Made by a program: the position numbers and the translations under genes
Shown here: positions 6,600-13,457 of the stretch, one piece after another
Layout: the number at the start of each line of letters is the position of its first letter
Numbering within the stretch: the stretch's first letter is position 1
From: Candidatus Krumholzibacteriota bacterium
Lineage (GTDB): Bacteria > Krumholzibacteriota > Krumholzibacteriia > Krumholzibacteriales > Krumholzibacteriaceae
Assembly: GCA_030630165.1 (NCBI GenBank)
Contig: DAOVNN010000033.1
Location: forward strand, 1-13,457
Direction of reading: 5' to 3'
DNA length: 13,457 nt
Notes under the pieces: model-generated
What the model saw: the letters and a program-made list of their open reading frames with translations, nothing else
The model's database searches: none
What the model was told of the DNA's origin: nothing

Positions 6600-8398
6600 T
6601 GGATCTCGAGAAGATAGAAAAACCAGAGATGATATTCGACGGTATCGCCGCAGCGCCGGGAATCGCCTTCGGGGAGGCCTTTGTCATCAACGTCGAGGAT
6701 CTCTCGGTGGACGACGAACGGATAGGAGCCGGTCAGGTCGCCGATGAGGTCTCGAGATTCGAGTCGGCTCTCGTGGCTACCGAAAAAGAGTTGAAGGATC
6801 TTGCCCATGTCCTCGAGGAGGAGATGGGTAAGGAGCACACTAAGATCCTCGACTCGCACATATTGATGCTGAGCGACGAGGTCATGCGCAAGGAAACCGT
6901 GGATATGATCAGCGCCGAGCAGGTATCAGCGCCATGCGCCTTCCACCGGGTGATCGAGAAGACGCTGAGTGTGTTCGATCAGATCGAGGACCAGTACCTC
7001 AAGGAACGGTCCGAGGACGTCCGGGACGTGAGGCGCCGCGTCATCAGGAATCTTCTCGGTCAGAAGATCAACGGGCTTATCAATCTGCGAAAGGAGGCGA
7101 TCGTAGTCGGGAAGAACCTGACCCCCTCCGACACTATGGGATTCAAGCGCAAGTACGTGAAGGCCTTCGTGTCCGACCTGGGTGGCTCGACCTCCCACGC
7201 GGCTATCGTGGCAAGGTCCCACGGTATTCCCGCGGTCGTCGGAGTCGATGGATTCAGCGCACACGCGAAGCCTTACGACAAGCTCATAGTGGACGGAACG
7301 GCCGGTCAGGTCGTCCTCAATCCCAGCCCGGATACGGTCAAGCTCTACAAGGTGGCTCTGTCAAGGCTGAAGCTGCTCGAGACCGAGCTGCTGACGCTGA
7401 AAAACTACCCTGCGGTGACGCTCGACGGCCGCAAGATAGAACTATCGGGCAACATCGAGATGGTCGACGAGCTCGATGATGTTATCAGTCATGGAGCGAA
7501 AGGTATCGGCCTCTTCAGGACGGAGTATTTCTTCATGGGGCGGGGAACGCTCCCCGGGGAGGAAGAGCAGTACAAGTTTTATTGCAATGTCGTATCGAGG
7601 ATTGCGCCCGATCCGGTCATAGTGAGGACCCTCGATATCGGAGGCGACAAGTTTGCCAACTGGTTCGACGACAGGCCCGAAGAGAATCCCTTCATGGGAT
7701 GGCGCGGCATCAGGTTCACCCTTTCGAGAAAAGACATATTCCGGACGCAGCTGAGGGCCATCTACAGGGCCGCGGCTCACGGACAGGTCAGGATAATGTT
7801 CCCGATGGTATCGGTCGTCGACGAGGTCAGAGCGGCGCTCGCTATCTGTGATGAGGTCAAGGAGGATCTGCACAGGGAGAGATATCAGTACGGCAAGGAC
7901 GTCGAGGTGGGTATCATGATCGAGACCCCCTCGGCCGTTGCGCTTGCCGATCACCTTGCCAAGGAGGTCGATTTCTTCAGCATCGGCTCGAATGACCTCG
8001 TGCAATATACGCTTGCCGTAGACAGGGGAAATTCGCGGATAGCCTATCTCTACGATGAACTGCATCCGAGCATCATCAGGATGATCAACGATACGGTGCA
8101 GGCTGCGCACAAGAACAATATCTGGGCGGGACTCTGTGGTGAGATGACCGCCAGCGTCGGCGTTCACGGAACGCTGCTGCTGATCGGTGCGGGGCTCGAC
8201 GAGCTCAGCGCTCCTGCTTTCCTGATCCCGGAGGTTAAAAAAATAATCCGGTCCGTCACCTACGACGAGACGAAGACGCTGTTCAAGAAAGCGCTGAAGA
8301 AAGCGACCTCGGCGGAGATACGGATCCTGATCGACAAGTTTCTCAGGGACAAGAGGCCGGATCTTCAGGAATTCGCAATAAAGAGTCGGAACCAGTAA
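6599..8398 (+). CDS. ptsI: PTS Enzyme I (phosphoenolpyruvate-protein phosphotransferase)
   Basis: Autophosphorylates from phosphoenolpyruvate in the cytoplasm and passes phosphate to HPr. The 599-residue length is slightly above the usual ~575. Domains run in the standard order: an N-terminal segment GIAAAPGIAFGEAF (residues about 14-28), an HPr-binding helical domain, the phosphohistidine motif GGSTSHAAIVARSHGIPAV with His200, then the PEP-binding barrel. The barrel has GLFRTEYFFMGR, VRTLDIGGDK, NPFMGWRGIRF, IMIETPSAVALADHL, FFSIGSNDLVQYTLAVDR and GLCGEMT with the catalytic Cys513. All hallmark residues are present, so the enzyme should be active. It sits one base into the HPr stop codon and 19 bp ahead of the sugar-phosphate isomerase gene. 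Confidence 0.97.
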   Translation: MDLEKIEKPEMIFDGIAAAPGIAFGEAFVINVEDLSVDDERIGAGQVADEVSRFESALVATEKELKDLAHVLEEEMGKEHTKILDSHILMLSDEVMRKETVDMISAEQVSAPCAFHRVIEKTLSVFDQIEDQYLKERSEDVRDVRRRVIRNLLGQKINGLINLRKEAIVVGKNLTPSDTMGFKRKYVKAFVSDLGGSTSHAAIVARSHGIPAVVGVDGFSAHAKPYDKLIVDGTAGQVVLNPSPDTVKLYKVALSRLKLLETELLTLKNYPAVTLDGRKIELSGNIEMVDELDDVISHGAKGIGLFRTEYFFMGRGTLPGEEEQYKFYCNVVSRIAPDPVIVRTLDIGGDKFANWFDDRPEENPFMGWRGIRFTLSRKDIFRTQLRAIYRAAAHGQVRIMFPMVSVVDEVRAALAICDEVKEDLHRERYQYGKDVEVGIMIETPSAVALADHLAKEVDFFSIGSNDLVQYTLAVDRGNSRIAYLYDELHPSIIRMINDTVQAAHKNNIWAGLCGEMTASVGVHGTLLLIGAGLDELSAPAFLIPEVKKIIRSVTYDETKTLFKKALKKATSAEIRILIDKFLRDKRPDLQEFAIKSRNQ

Positions 8399-8417
8399 TC
8401 GACTCGGAGGAAACGGG

Positions 8418-9494
8418 ATGACTCCCGACCACTCGGCAAGACATTACGGGATAGACACCGACAGGATGCTCGACAAGGTGCTGGGCCTGCCGGACCAGAT
8501 GGCCGAGGCGTGGAATCTCGCCGATGAGCTGGCTGAATGCATGCCTGCCGGGGCAAGGACCCTGGTCATTTGCGGCATGGGCGGCAGCGCAATCGGGGGG
8601 CAGCTTCTGCGCGACCTGATAGCCGAGGATTCCGATGTCTCCGTTCACATCGAGAGAGGCTACACCCTGCCCGCGTTCGCAGGGAAGAACACCCCCGTTG
8701 TCTGTATCAGTTACAGCGGTAACACCGAGGAGGTCCTCGGCTGCTTCCACGACGGGCTCGAGAGAGGCGCGCCTATGGCCGTCATCTCGTCAGGGGGCAT
8801 CCTCACCGAAGAAGCGAAGAAGGCGGGGATCCCGGCAGTCCGCGTTCCGGGCGGTATACCGCCGAGAGCGGCGCTCGGTTATCTCTTCACACCGCTGCTG
8901 AAGCTCGCAGCCTGCTGGGGCTTCTGCTCGATAGAGGAGGAGGAGTTCAGGTCGGTCCTGCGCAAGACGCGCAAGCTTCTCGACAAATGCTCGCTCGAGG
9001 CCGATCTCACCGGTAATACGCCGATGCAGCTGGCAAAACGGCTCTACGGCAAGATCCCGCTGGTCTACAGCTCGAACGGGCTTCTCGTCGGGGCGGCGTA
9101 CAGGTGGAAGTGCCAGTTCAACGAGAACAGCAAGAGCATGGCCTTTGTCAACACCTTCCCCGAACTGGGGCACAACGAGATAATGGGCTGGGACAGCCCG
9201 GAGAAGATACTGCAGGAGATATTCCTCGTAATGCTCACAGACATCGACGACCACCCGAGGGTCGGAATGAGGATGGATGTGACTTACGAGATGCTTGAGC
9301 CCCTCGCCGCGGGAGCGATCAAGCTCAACAGCGTAGGCGGGCCGGGTTTCGCCGGGAGGCTCGCCAGGCTCCTGTCGATAGTCGCCCTGGGCGATATTAC
9401 GAGTGTATACCTTGCCGTGGAGTCCGGAAAGGACCCCACGCCGATAGACAAGATAGAAGAGATAAAGAATCTGCTCAGATCGGAGGATGAATGA
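8418..9494 (+). CDS. Bifunctional phosphoglucose/phosphomannose isomerase
   Basis: Interconverts glucose 6-phosphate, fructose 6-phosphate and mannose 6-phosphate. It is a 358-residue protein with two SIS sugar-isomerase domains. Visible motifs are GMGGSAIGG (residues 53-61), SYSGNTEE (98-105, phosphate-binding loop), PPRAALGYLFTPLL, NENSKS, PELGHNEIMGW (with Glu249 and His252) and KDPTPIDKIEEIKNLL (with Lys338) at the C-terminus. These match the archaeal/bacterial bifunctional PGI/PMI family rather than classical PGI or zinc-dependent PMI. A strong GGAGG at 8406-8410 precedes the start. The stop overlaps the next gene as ATGA. Its position directly after HPr and Enzyme I suggests it handles hexose phosphates delivered by the PTS or supplies precursors for the nucleotidyltransferase that follows. 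Confidence 0.93.
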   Translation: MTPDHSARHYGIDTDRMLDKVLGLPDQMAEAWNLADELAECMPAGARTLVICGMGGSAIGGQLLRDLIAEDSDVSVHIERGYTLPAFAGKNTPVVCISYSGNTEEVLGCFHDGLERGAPMAVISSGGILTEEAKKAGIPAVRVPGGIPPRAALGYLFTPLLKLAACWGFCSIEEEEFRSVLRKTRKLLDKCSLEADLTGNTPMQLAKRLYGKIPLVYSSNGLLVGAAYRWKCQFNENSKSMAFVNTFPELGHNEIMGWDSPEKILQEIFLVMLTDIDDHPRVGMRMDVTYEMLEPLAAGAIKLNSVGGPGFAGRLARLLSIVALGDITSVYLAVESGKDPTPIDKIEEIKNLLRSEDE

Positions 9495-10465
9495 AAGCCG
9501 TAATCCCTGTCGCGGGCATAGGCAAACGGCTCCGCCCACATACCCACACGAGTCCAAAGGCCCTGATCACGGTCGCGGGAAAACCGATCCTTGGACATAT
9601 CGTCGACAGCCTCGTCGATATGGGTGTGACCGAGCTGATACCGATCGTCGGGTACAAGGGTGACCAGATCACCGAATACCTCACCGATACTTACGACATG
9701 AAGATCAATTTCGTCTATCAGCAGGAGCAGAAAGGGATCGCGCACGCGGTCGACCTTACGCGGCAGTACGCCGATAACTCGGAGCTGATAATCATCCTCG
9801 GCGATACGATCATCGATACGGATTTCACGAAGATACCCGAGGCCGGCGACTTCGTCCTGGGGGTACGGGAGGTAGAGGATCCAAAGAGGTTCGGGATCTG
9901 CGAGGTCGATGGCGGTGTCATCAGCAGCATCGTCGAGAAACCTGACGATCCGAAGGGCAATCTTGCCATCGTCGGACTCTACTATTTCAAGGACTCGGCC
10001 CCTCTTTTTGAGGCTTGTCGTGCGGTGATCGACAGGGACATCAAAACGAAGGGCGAGTATCAGATCACTGATGCCCTGTCACTGATGATCGACAGCGGCA
10101 CAACATTCGTACCGTACGAGATCGACGGCTGGTACGACTGCGGGAGGGTAGAGACCCTTCTCGAGACAAACCGTGTCCTGCTCGAGGGTGTCAAAAACGG
10201 GGCGCACGGTAAAAATTCAGTGATAATCCCTCCGTGCTTCATCGATCCCGCTTCGACGATCGAGAACTCCGTCGTCGGGCCGTACGTATCGGTCGCAGCC
10301 GGATGCTCGATAACCGATTCGGTGGTGAAGAATTCGATACTGAACGACGGGAGCTCGCTTTCTAACGTCGTCCTGGACTCAAGCGTTATCGGGGCGGGGG
10401 CTGAAGTCACCAGGAGCAGTTCCATCCTCAACATCAGCGACGATTCACAGGTCGATCTCGGGTAG
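9491..10465 (+). CDS. Sugar-1-phosphate nucleotidyltransferase with left-handed beta-helix tail
   Basis: Joins a sugar 1-phosphate to an NTP to give a nucleotide sugar. The N-terminal Rossmann-like domain has the signature AGIGKRLRPHTHTSPKALI (residues 8-26; family G-x-G-x-R-L-R-P-x-T-x-x-x-P-K), a metal-binding Asp105 in ILGDTII, and VEKPDDP (148-154). Residues about 238-324 are hexapeptide-like repeats (ENSVVGPYVSVAAGCSITDS...) forming a left-handed beta-helix. The layout resembles glucose-1-phosphate thymidylyltransferase (long form) and mannose-1-phosphate guanylyltransferase-like enzymes. The nucleotide and sugar cannot be told from sequence alone. Its ATG overlaps the isomerase stop by four bases, and CGGAGG precedes it. 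This is the last gene of the tightly coupled PTS unit, linking hexose phosphate to envelope or glycan precursors. Confidence 0.88.
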   Translation: MKAVIPVAGIGKRLRPHTHTSPKALITVAGKPILGHIVDSLVDMGVTELIPIVGYKGDQITEYLTDTYDMKINFVYQQEQKGIAHAVDLTRQYADNSELIIILGDTIIDTDFTKIPEAGDFVLGVREVEDPKRFGICEVDGGVISSIVEKPDDPKGNLAIVGLYYFKDSAPLFEACRAVIDRDIKTKGEYQITDALSLMIDSGTTFVPYEIDGWYDCGRVETLLETNRVLLEGVKNGAHGKNSVIIPPCFIDPASTIENSVVGPYVSVAAGCSITDSVVKNSILNDGSSLSNVVLDSSVIGAGAEVTRSSSILNISDDSQVDLG

Positions 10466-10553
10466 GGGAATAATTACTTGACTCCAGTCCCGGTATTAAC
10501 GATTTGTATGCATAATGTGATTTAAAAAAAACAACTGCCAGGGAGAATAATTT
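10466..10553 (+). promoter_or_regulatory. AT-rich gap upstream of metK with ribosome-binding site
   Basis: This 88-bp gap separates the nucleotidyltransferase stop from metK. It holds TTGACT (10478-10483), an 8-bp palindrome TATGCATA (10507-10514), an A8 run, and a ribosome-binding site GGGAG (10541-10545) eight bases before the ATG. A separate metK promoter is plausible because this is the only AT-rich stretch in the region. However, no -10 box lies at normal spacing from TTGACT, so the promoter is not assigned. The gap is too short for a complete SAM-I riboswitch, and no SAM-binding RNA was recognised. No terminator is visible, so read-through from the PTS unit is possible. Confidence 0.35.
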
Positions 10554-11693
10554 ATGTCTGAAAAGCATCTTTTTACATCTGAATCGGTAACCGAGGGACA
10601 TCCAGACAAGGTTGCGGATCAGATATCCGATGCCGTGGTCGACGCGATCCTCGATGTGGATCCAATGGGCAGGGTGGCCTGCGAGACGCTGGTCACGACC
10701 GGCATGGTATTTATCTCGGGAGAGATAACTACAGAGGCCTATGTGCCGATCCCGGCGCTCGCGCGCGAAGTCGTCCACGATATCGGCTATAACGATCCCC
10801 ACCTGGGATTCTCCTCGGAGACCTCGGCGGTCATCACATCGATCGATCCGCAGTCGGGCGATATCGCGATGGGCGTCGATAAAGGCGGAGCGGGTGATCA
10901 GGGGATGATGTTCGGGTTCGCCTGCACGCAGACAGATGTCCTCATGCCGATGCCGATCCACATGGCGCACCTGCTCGTAAGGAAGATGTCAGAGGTGCGA
11001 AAGGGCGGAGTCGACTGGATCAAGCCTGACGGCAAGTCGCAGGTCACGATAGAGTACATCGACAACGTTCCTCACAAGATCAATACCGTACTGCTTTCGA
11101 CCCAGCACAGCGCCGATATCTCCCTCGACCAGATCAAGGCGGAGCTGAAGAAGCTCGTCATCGAGCCGATTGTGGGGGGATTCGATATAGATTCGTCCGA
11201 CTACAGGACGCTCGTCAATCCGACCGGCATGTTTGTCAAGGGCGGCCCGCAGGCCGACACCGGACTGACCGGAAGGAAGATCATCGTTGATACCTACGGC
11301 GGTTTCGGCAGCCACGGCGGCGGGGCCTTCTCGGGGAAGGATCCGACAAAGGTCGACCGCAGCGCTTCGTACGCCGCAAGGCATGTAGCGAAGAATATCG
11401 TCGGCGCGGAGCTGGCGCGCGAGTGTGAGGTCCAGCTGGCATACGCGATCGGCGTCAAAGAGCCAATCTCGGTGATGGTCGACACCTTCGGCACCGGCAA
11501 GGTCAGCGACGAAAAGCTTACCGCTATCGTCCGCGAACTCTTCGACCTCACACCGAAGGGGATCATAGAGAGACTCGACCTGAGACGGCCGATCTACCGC
11601 AAGACCGCGGCGTTCGGACATTTCGGACGCGAGGAAGACAGTTTCACATGGGAAAAGCTCGACTACGTCGACAAGCTCAAAGCTAAAGCATAA
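10554..11693 (+). CDS. metK: S-adenosylmethionine synthase
   Basis: Makes S-adenosylmethionine from methionine and ATP in the cytoplasm. The 379-residue length is typical. Motifs are FTSESVTEGHPDK near the start (His16 and Asp18), GAGDQGMMFGFA (residues 112-123), TGRKIIVDTYGG, and GSHGGGAFSGKDPTKVDRS including His254, Lys262 and Asp263. Together these cover the ATP- and metal-binding sites and the flexible catalytic loop. The start follows GGGAG at a spacing of eight bases. It lies 13 bp upstream of ahcY, so the two genes supply and clear the methyl-donor cycle from one transcript. Nothing in the gene is atypical. Confidence 0.97.
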   Translation: MSEKHLFTSESVTEGHPDKVADQISDAVVDAILDVDPMGRVACETLVTTGMVFISGEITTEAYVPIPALAREVVHDIGYNDPHLGFSSETSAVITSIDPQSGDIAMGVDKGGAGDQGMMFGFACTQTDVLMPMPIHMAHLLVRKMSEVRKGGVDWIKPDGKSQVTIEYIDNVPHKINTVLLSTQHSADISLDQIKAELKKLVIEPIVGGFDIDSSDYRTLVNPTGMFVKGGPQADTGLTGRKIIVDTYGGFGSHGGGAFSGKDPTKVDRSASYAARHVAKNIVGAELARECEVQLAYAIGVKEPISVMVDTFGTGKVSDEKLTAIVRELFDLTPKGIIERLDLRRPIYRKTAAFGHFGREEDSFTWEKLDYVDKLKAKA

Positions 11694-11706
11694 GAAAGGG
11701 AAACGG

Positions 11707-12963
11707 ATGAAATACGATGCCAAGGATCTCGCTCTGGCCCCGCAGGGGAAGGACAGGATCGAATGGGCCGAATCGACGATGCCGGTCCTCCGCATGATCA
11801 GGAAACGCTTCGAGGAGGAGAAGCCGCTCGACGGTGTCAGGATCGCCTCCTGCCTCCACGTCACCACCGAGACGGCCAACCTGATGCGGACGCTCAAGGC
11901 GGGCGGCGCCGAGGTATGTCTCTGCGCCTCCAATCCGCTGAGCACCCAGGACGACGTGGTCGCGTCCCTTGTAGAGGATTACGGGATTTCCGTCTTCGCC
12001 GTCCGCGGCGCCGACAACGATCTATACTACAGCCATATCAACGCGTCTCTTGACATCAAGCCTCACATCACGATGGATGACGGCGCCGACCTGGTCAGCA
12101 CGCTCCACAAGAAGAGACGCGATCTTCTCGAGCACGTCATAGGCGGCTGCGAGGAGACGACGACAGGCGTCATCAGGCTCAAGTCGATGGAAGAGCACGG
12201 CGTTCTCGAGTACCCGATGGTCGCCGTCAACGACGCGATGACAAAGCATTTCTTCGACAACAGGTACGGCACCGGCCAGAGTACGATCGACGGAGTGCTC
12301 AGGGCGACCAACGTCCTGCTCGCCGGTTCGCGTGTCGTGATATTCGGCTACGGCTGGTGCGGACGTGGTGTGGCGATGAGGGCGAGGGGAATGGGTGCCA
12401 ACGTAATCGTCTGCGAGATCGAGCCGGTCAAGGCCCTCGAGGCCGTGATGGACGGCTTTACCGTAATGGACGCGCACGAAGCGGTGAAGATCGGCGACAT
12501 ATTCCTGACGCTGACCGGCAATATCTCGGTTATCAGGATGGAGCACTTCAACGCGATGAAGGACGGCGCTATCGTGGCGAACGCGGGCCACTTCAATGTC
12601 GAGATCGACATCCCCGAACTCGAGAAGGTAGCCACCGGCAAGAAGCGCATCCGCCACGAGCTCGACCAGTACACGATGCCTGACGGGCGGAAGATCAACC
12701 TCCTCGGTGAGGGAAGGCTGATCAACCTCGCCGCCGCCGAGGGACATCCGGCGAGCGTGATGGACATGAGCTTTGCCAACCAGTCGCTCGCGAGCGAGTA
12801 TATCGTAAAGAACGCCAAGATACTCGAGAAGAAGGTCTACTCCGTGCCCGATGAGATGGACAGGGAGATCGCGAGGCTCAAGCTCGAGTCGATCGGCTGC
12901 ACGATTGATACGCTGACCGAGAAGCAGGTCAAGTACCTCTCCTCCTGGGAGGAAGGCACCTGA
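11707..12963 (+). CDS. ahcY: Adenosylhomocysteinase (SAH hydrolase), archaeal/Thermotoga-like form
   Basis: Cleaves S-adenosylhomocysteine to adenosine and homocysteine with bound NAD, relieving product inhibition of methyltransferases. The 418-residue protein has CLHVTTETANL (His51), EETTTGVIRL, VNDAMTKHFFDNRYG (Lys180, Asp184), the NAD-binding FGYGWCGRGVAMRARGMGA (Gly214-Gly221), NAGHFNVEID and EGRLINLAAAEGHPASVMD. The chain ends KYLSSWEEGT, without the C-terminal Lys/Tyr tail (ending Y-R-Y) of eukaryotic and many bacterial enzymes. H-V-T-T-E-T-A replaces H-M-T-x-Q-T-A, and G-Y-G-W-C-G-R-G replaces G-Y-G-D-V-G-K-G. These variants point to the short archaeal/Thermotoga-type branch. Some archaeal relatives prefer S-inosylhomocysteine, so substrate choice deserves caution. 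GAAAGGGAAA precedes the ATG, and a strong terminator follows. Confidence 0.95.
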   Translation: MKYDAKDLALAPQGKDRIEWAESTMPVLRMIRKRFEEEKPLDGVRIASCLHVTTETANLMRTLKAGGAEVCLCASNPLSTQDDVVASLVEDYGISVFAVRGADNDLYYSHINASLDIKPHITMDDGADLVSTLHKKRRDLLEHVIGGCEETTTGVIRLKSMEEHGVLEYPMVAVNDAMTKHFFDNRYGTGQSTIDGVLRATNVLLAGSRVVIFGYGWCGRGVAMRARGMGANVIVCEIEPVKALEAVMDGFTVMDAHEAVKIGDIFLTLTGNISVIRMEHFNAMKDGAIVANAGHFNVEIDIPELEKVATGKKRIRHELDQYTMPDGRKINLLGEGRLINLAAAEGHPASVMDMSFANQSLASEYIVKNAKILEKKVYSVPDEMDREIARLKLESIGCTIDTLTEKQVKYLSSWEEGT

Positions 12964-12991
12964 TCCGGTAATCGGATAATCAGAATGAATG

Positions 12992-13019
12992 AGGCCCCGG
13001 CTGACGCCGGGGCCTTTTT
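12992..13019 (+). terminator. Intrinsic terminator after ahcY
   Basis: A perfect 10-bp GC-rich stem (AGGCCCCGGC, 12992-13001, with GCCGGGGCCT, 13006-13015) around a TGAC loop is followed by a T run through 13019. It ends the metK-ahcY transcript. On the opposite strand the hairpin is followed by CATTCATT rather than a U-tract, so it may only weakly stop the convergent minus-strand gene, whose stop codon is four bases away. Confidence 0.95.
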
Positions 13020-13023
13020 GATA

Positions 13024-13457
13024 TCAGTCGAGGATCGCGAAGCTGGCCAGCTGCTCCGTGCTTTTCCTCGTTCTACGGTCAGTGACCTTAACCCTCAGCA
13101 CAAAACGGCCGCTCCAGAGATTATCGGTATTGATCTCGAGTCTCATCGGCTGCTGCGAGCCGAGTCCGCTCGCCTTGAAATCGGCGCTGATACCGGTATC
13201 CTGATCGACCAGTACCAGCCCCCATCTCTTCCTCTCAATTGGAGCAACAGAATATTCAACCTCGTAGAATCCGTAATCTTCCTTATCAGTATCAAGCCCG
13301 TATATCTCGAAGTAGAACGTGATTGGAACGGGTTTCAGGTAAAGGCGCAGCGGATAGGGGATCACGATGAGGGCACCCTTCCTGTAGCTGCTTTCCTCAT
13401 CGCCCTCATGGATGACTCTCGCAAACTGTATATCGCTCAGCGACAGGTTTGTGCAGC
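13024..13457 (-). CDS. C-terminal part of a protein resembling the beta-sandwich region of GWxTD-type proteins, partial
   Basis: On the minus strand the frame is open from the window edge to the TGA at 13024-13026, giving at least 143 residues of the C-terminus. An internal GTG at 13365 is probably not the true start, because the codons before it continue the same kind of sequence (LSDIQFARVI, SSYRKGALIVIPYP). Visible strands include YLKPVPITFYFEIYGLD, YGFYEVEYSV, LRLEINTD-like and SGRFVLRVKVTDRR...FAIL. The pattern 'LSDIxxA...G...v.P.P...Y.....FYFEIY.L...Y.v.Y.v......L.sG.y.L.V.V.D' recalls the Ig-like region of GWxTD domain proteins in FCB bacteria, but the GWxTD motif itself is not seen. 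Function is unknown. It converges on ahcY. Confidence 0.55.
   Translation of the reverse strand, partial: CTNLSLSDIQFARVIHEGDEESSYRKGALIVIPYPLRLYLKPVPITFYFEIYGLDTDKEDYGFYEVEYSVAPIERKRWGLVLVDQDTGISADFKASGLGSQQPMRLEINTDNLWSGRFVLRVKVTDRRTRKSTEQLASFAILD

Noticed and set aside
7442..8167. 241-residue minus-strand open frame opposite Enzyme I
   Set aside because: The plus strand here encodes the conserved PEP-binding barrel motifs; the antisense frame shows no family features.
8790..9557. 255-residue minus-strand open frame opposite the PGI/PMI gene
   Set aside because: Antisense shadow of a gene with clear motifs; no plausible domain or ribosome-binding site.
10478..10516. TTGACT with CATAAT as a sigma-70 promoter for metK
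   Set aside because: The two boxes are 27 bp apart, too far for a standard promoter, and no better -10 box sits at 16-19 bp.
10989..11945. 318-residue minus-strand open frame across metK and ahcY
   Set aside because: It spans two well-supported plus-strand genes, has low-complexity Arg/Asp-rich composition and no recognisable domain. Long antisense frames are expected opposite GC-rich coding sequence.
12022..12747. 241-residue minus-strand open frame opposite ahcY
   Set aside because: Shadow of the NAD-binding domain of ahcY; no independent evidence of coding.

Overview
The window reads as part of a chromosome from an uncultured Gram-negative bacterium, most likely a lineage in or near the FCB group (the kind represented by Krumholzibacteriota, Latescibacterota, Eisenbacteria or KSB1). 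The reasons are two exported proteins ending in the 'LxQNxPNPF' FlgD-Ig-like / type IX-type sorting domain, a DNRLRE-type exported protein, a terminal fragment resembling the beta-sandwich part of GWxTD-type proteins, and a bifunctional phosphoglucose/phosphomannose isomerase. The lineage is an inference; no rRNA or other phylogenetic marker is present.

Region 1 (1-4732, plus strand, relatively AT-rich) encodes three exported proteins in a row: the C-terminal part of a subtilisin-like protease fused to a parallel beta-helix and a sorting domain (cut by the window start), a small DNRLRE-type protein with a signal peptide, and a 660-residue protein with eight ~55-residue repeats that look like a beta-propeller, followed by an Fn3-like domain and a sorting domain. 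The propeller gene carries in-frame G8 and G9 tracts. Any single-base slip at either tract brings a nearby stop codon before the sorting domain, so it could be a phase-variable surface protein.

Region 2 (4733-4865) is a 133-bp AT-rich leader with three alternating CCCTA/TAGGG blocks that can form two mutually exclusive hairpins.

Region 3 (4866-10465, GC-rich, plus strand) is a tightly packed unit: mannose-type PTS EIIC and EIID, HPr, Enzyme I, phosphoglucose/phosphomannose isomerase and a sugar-phosphate nucleotidyltransferase. Three junctions overlap (ATGA, TGATG, ATGA). The phosphorelay proteins EI and HPr keep their phosphorylatable residues. HPr, EIIC and EIID depart from their family signatures, and no EIIA or EIIB gene is present in the window. 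The last two genes link hexose 6-phosphates to nucleotide-sugar synthesis.

Region 4 (10466-13019) holds metK and ahcY, two consecutive steps of the S-adenosylmethionine cycle, ending in a strong intrinsic terminator. The SAH hydrolase has the shorter form and motif variants typical of archaeal/Thermotoga-like enzymes.

Region 5 (13024-13457, minus strand) is the C-terminal end of a convergent gene that runs off the window. No RNA genes, CRISPR arrays, insertion sequences or attachment sites were recognised, and no gene-free stretch exceeds 300 bp.
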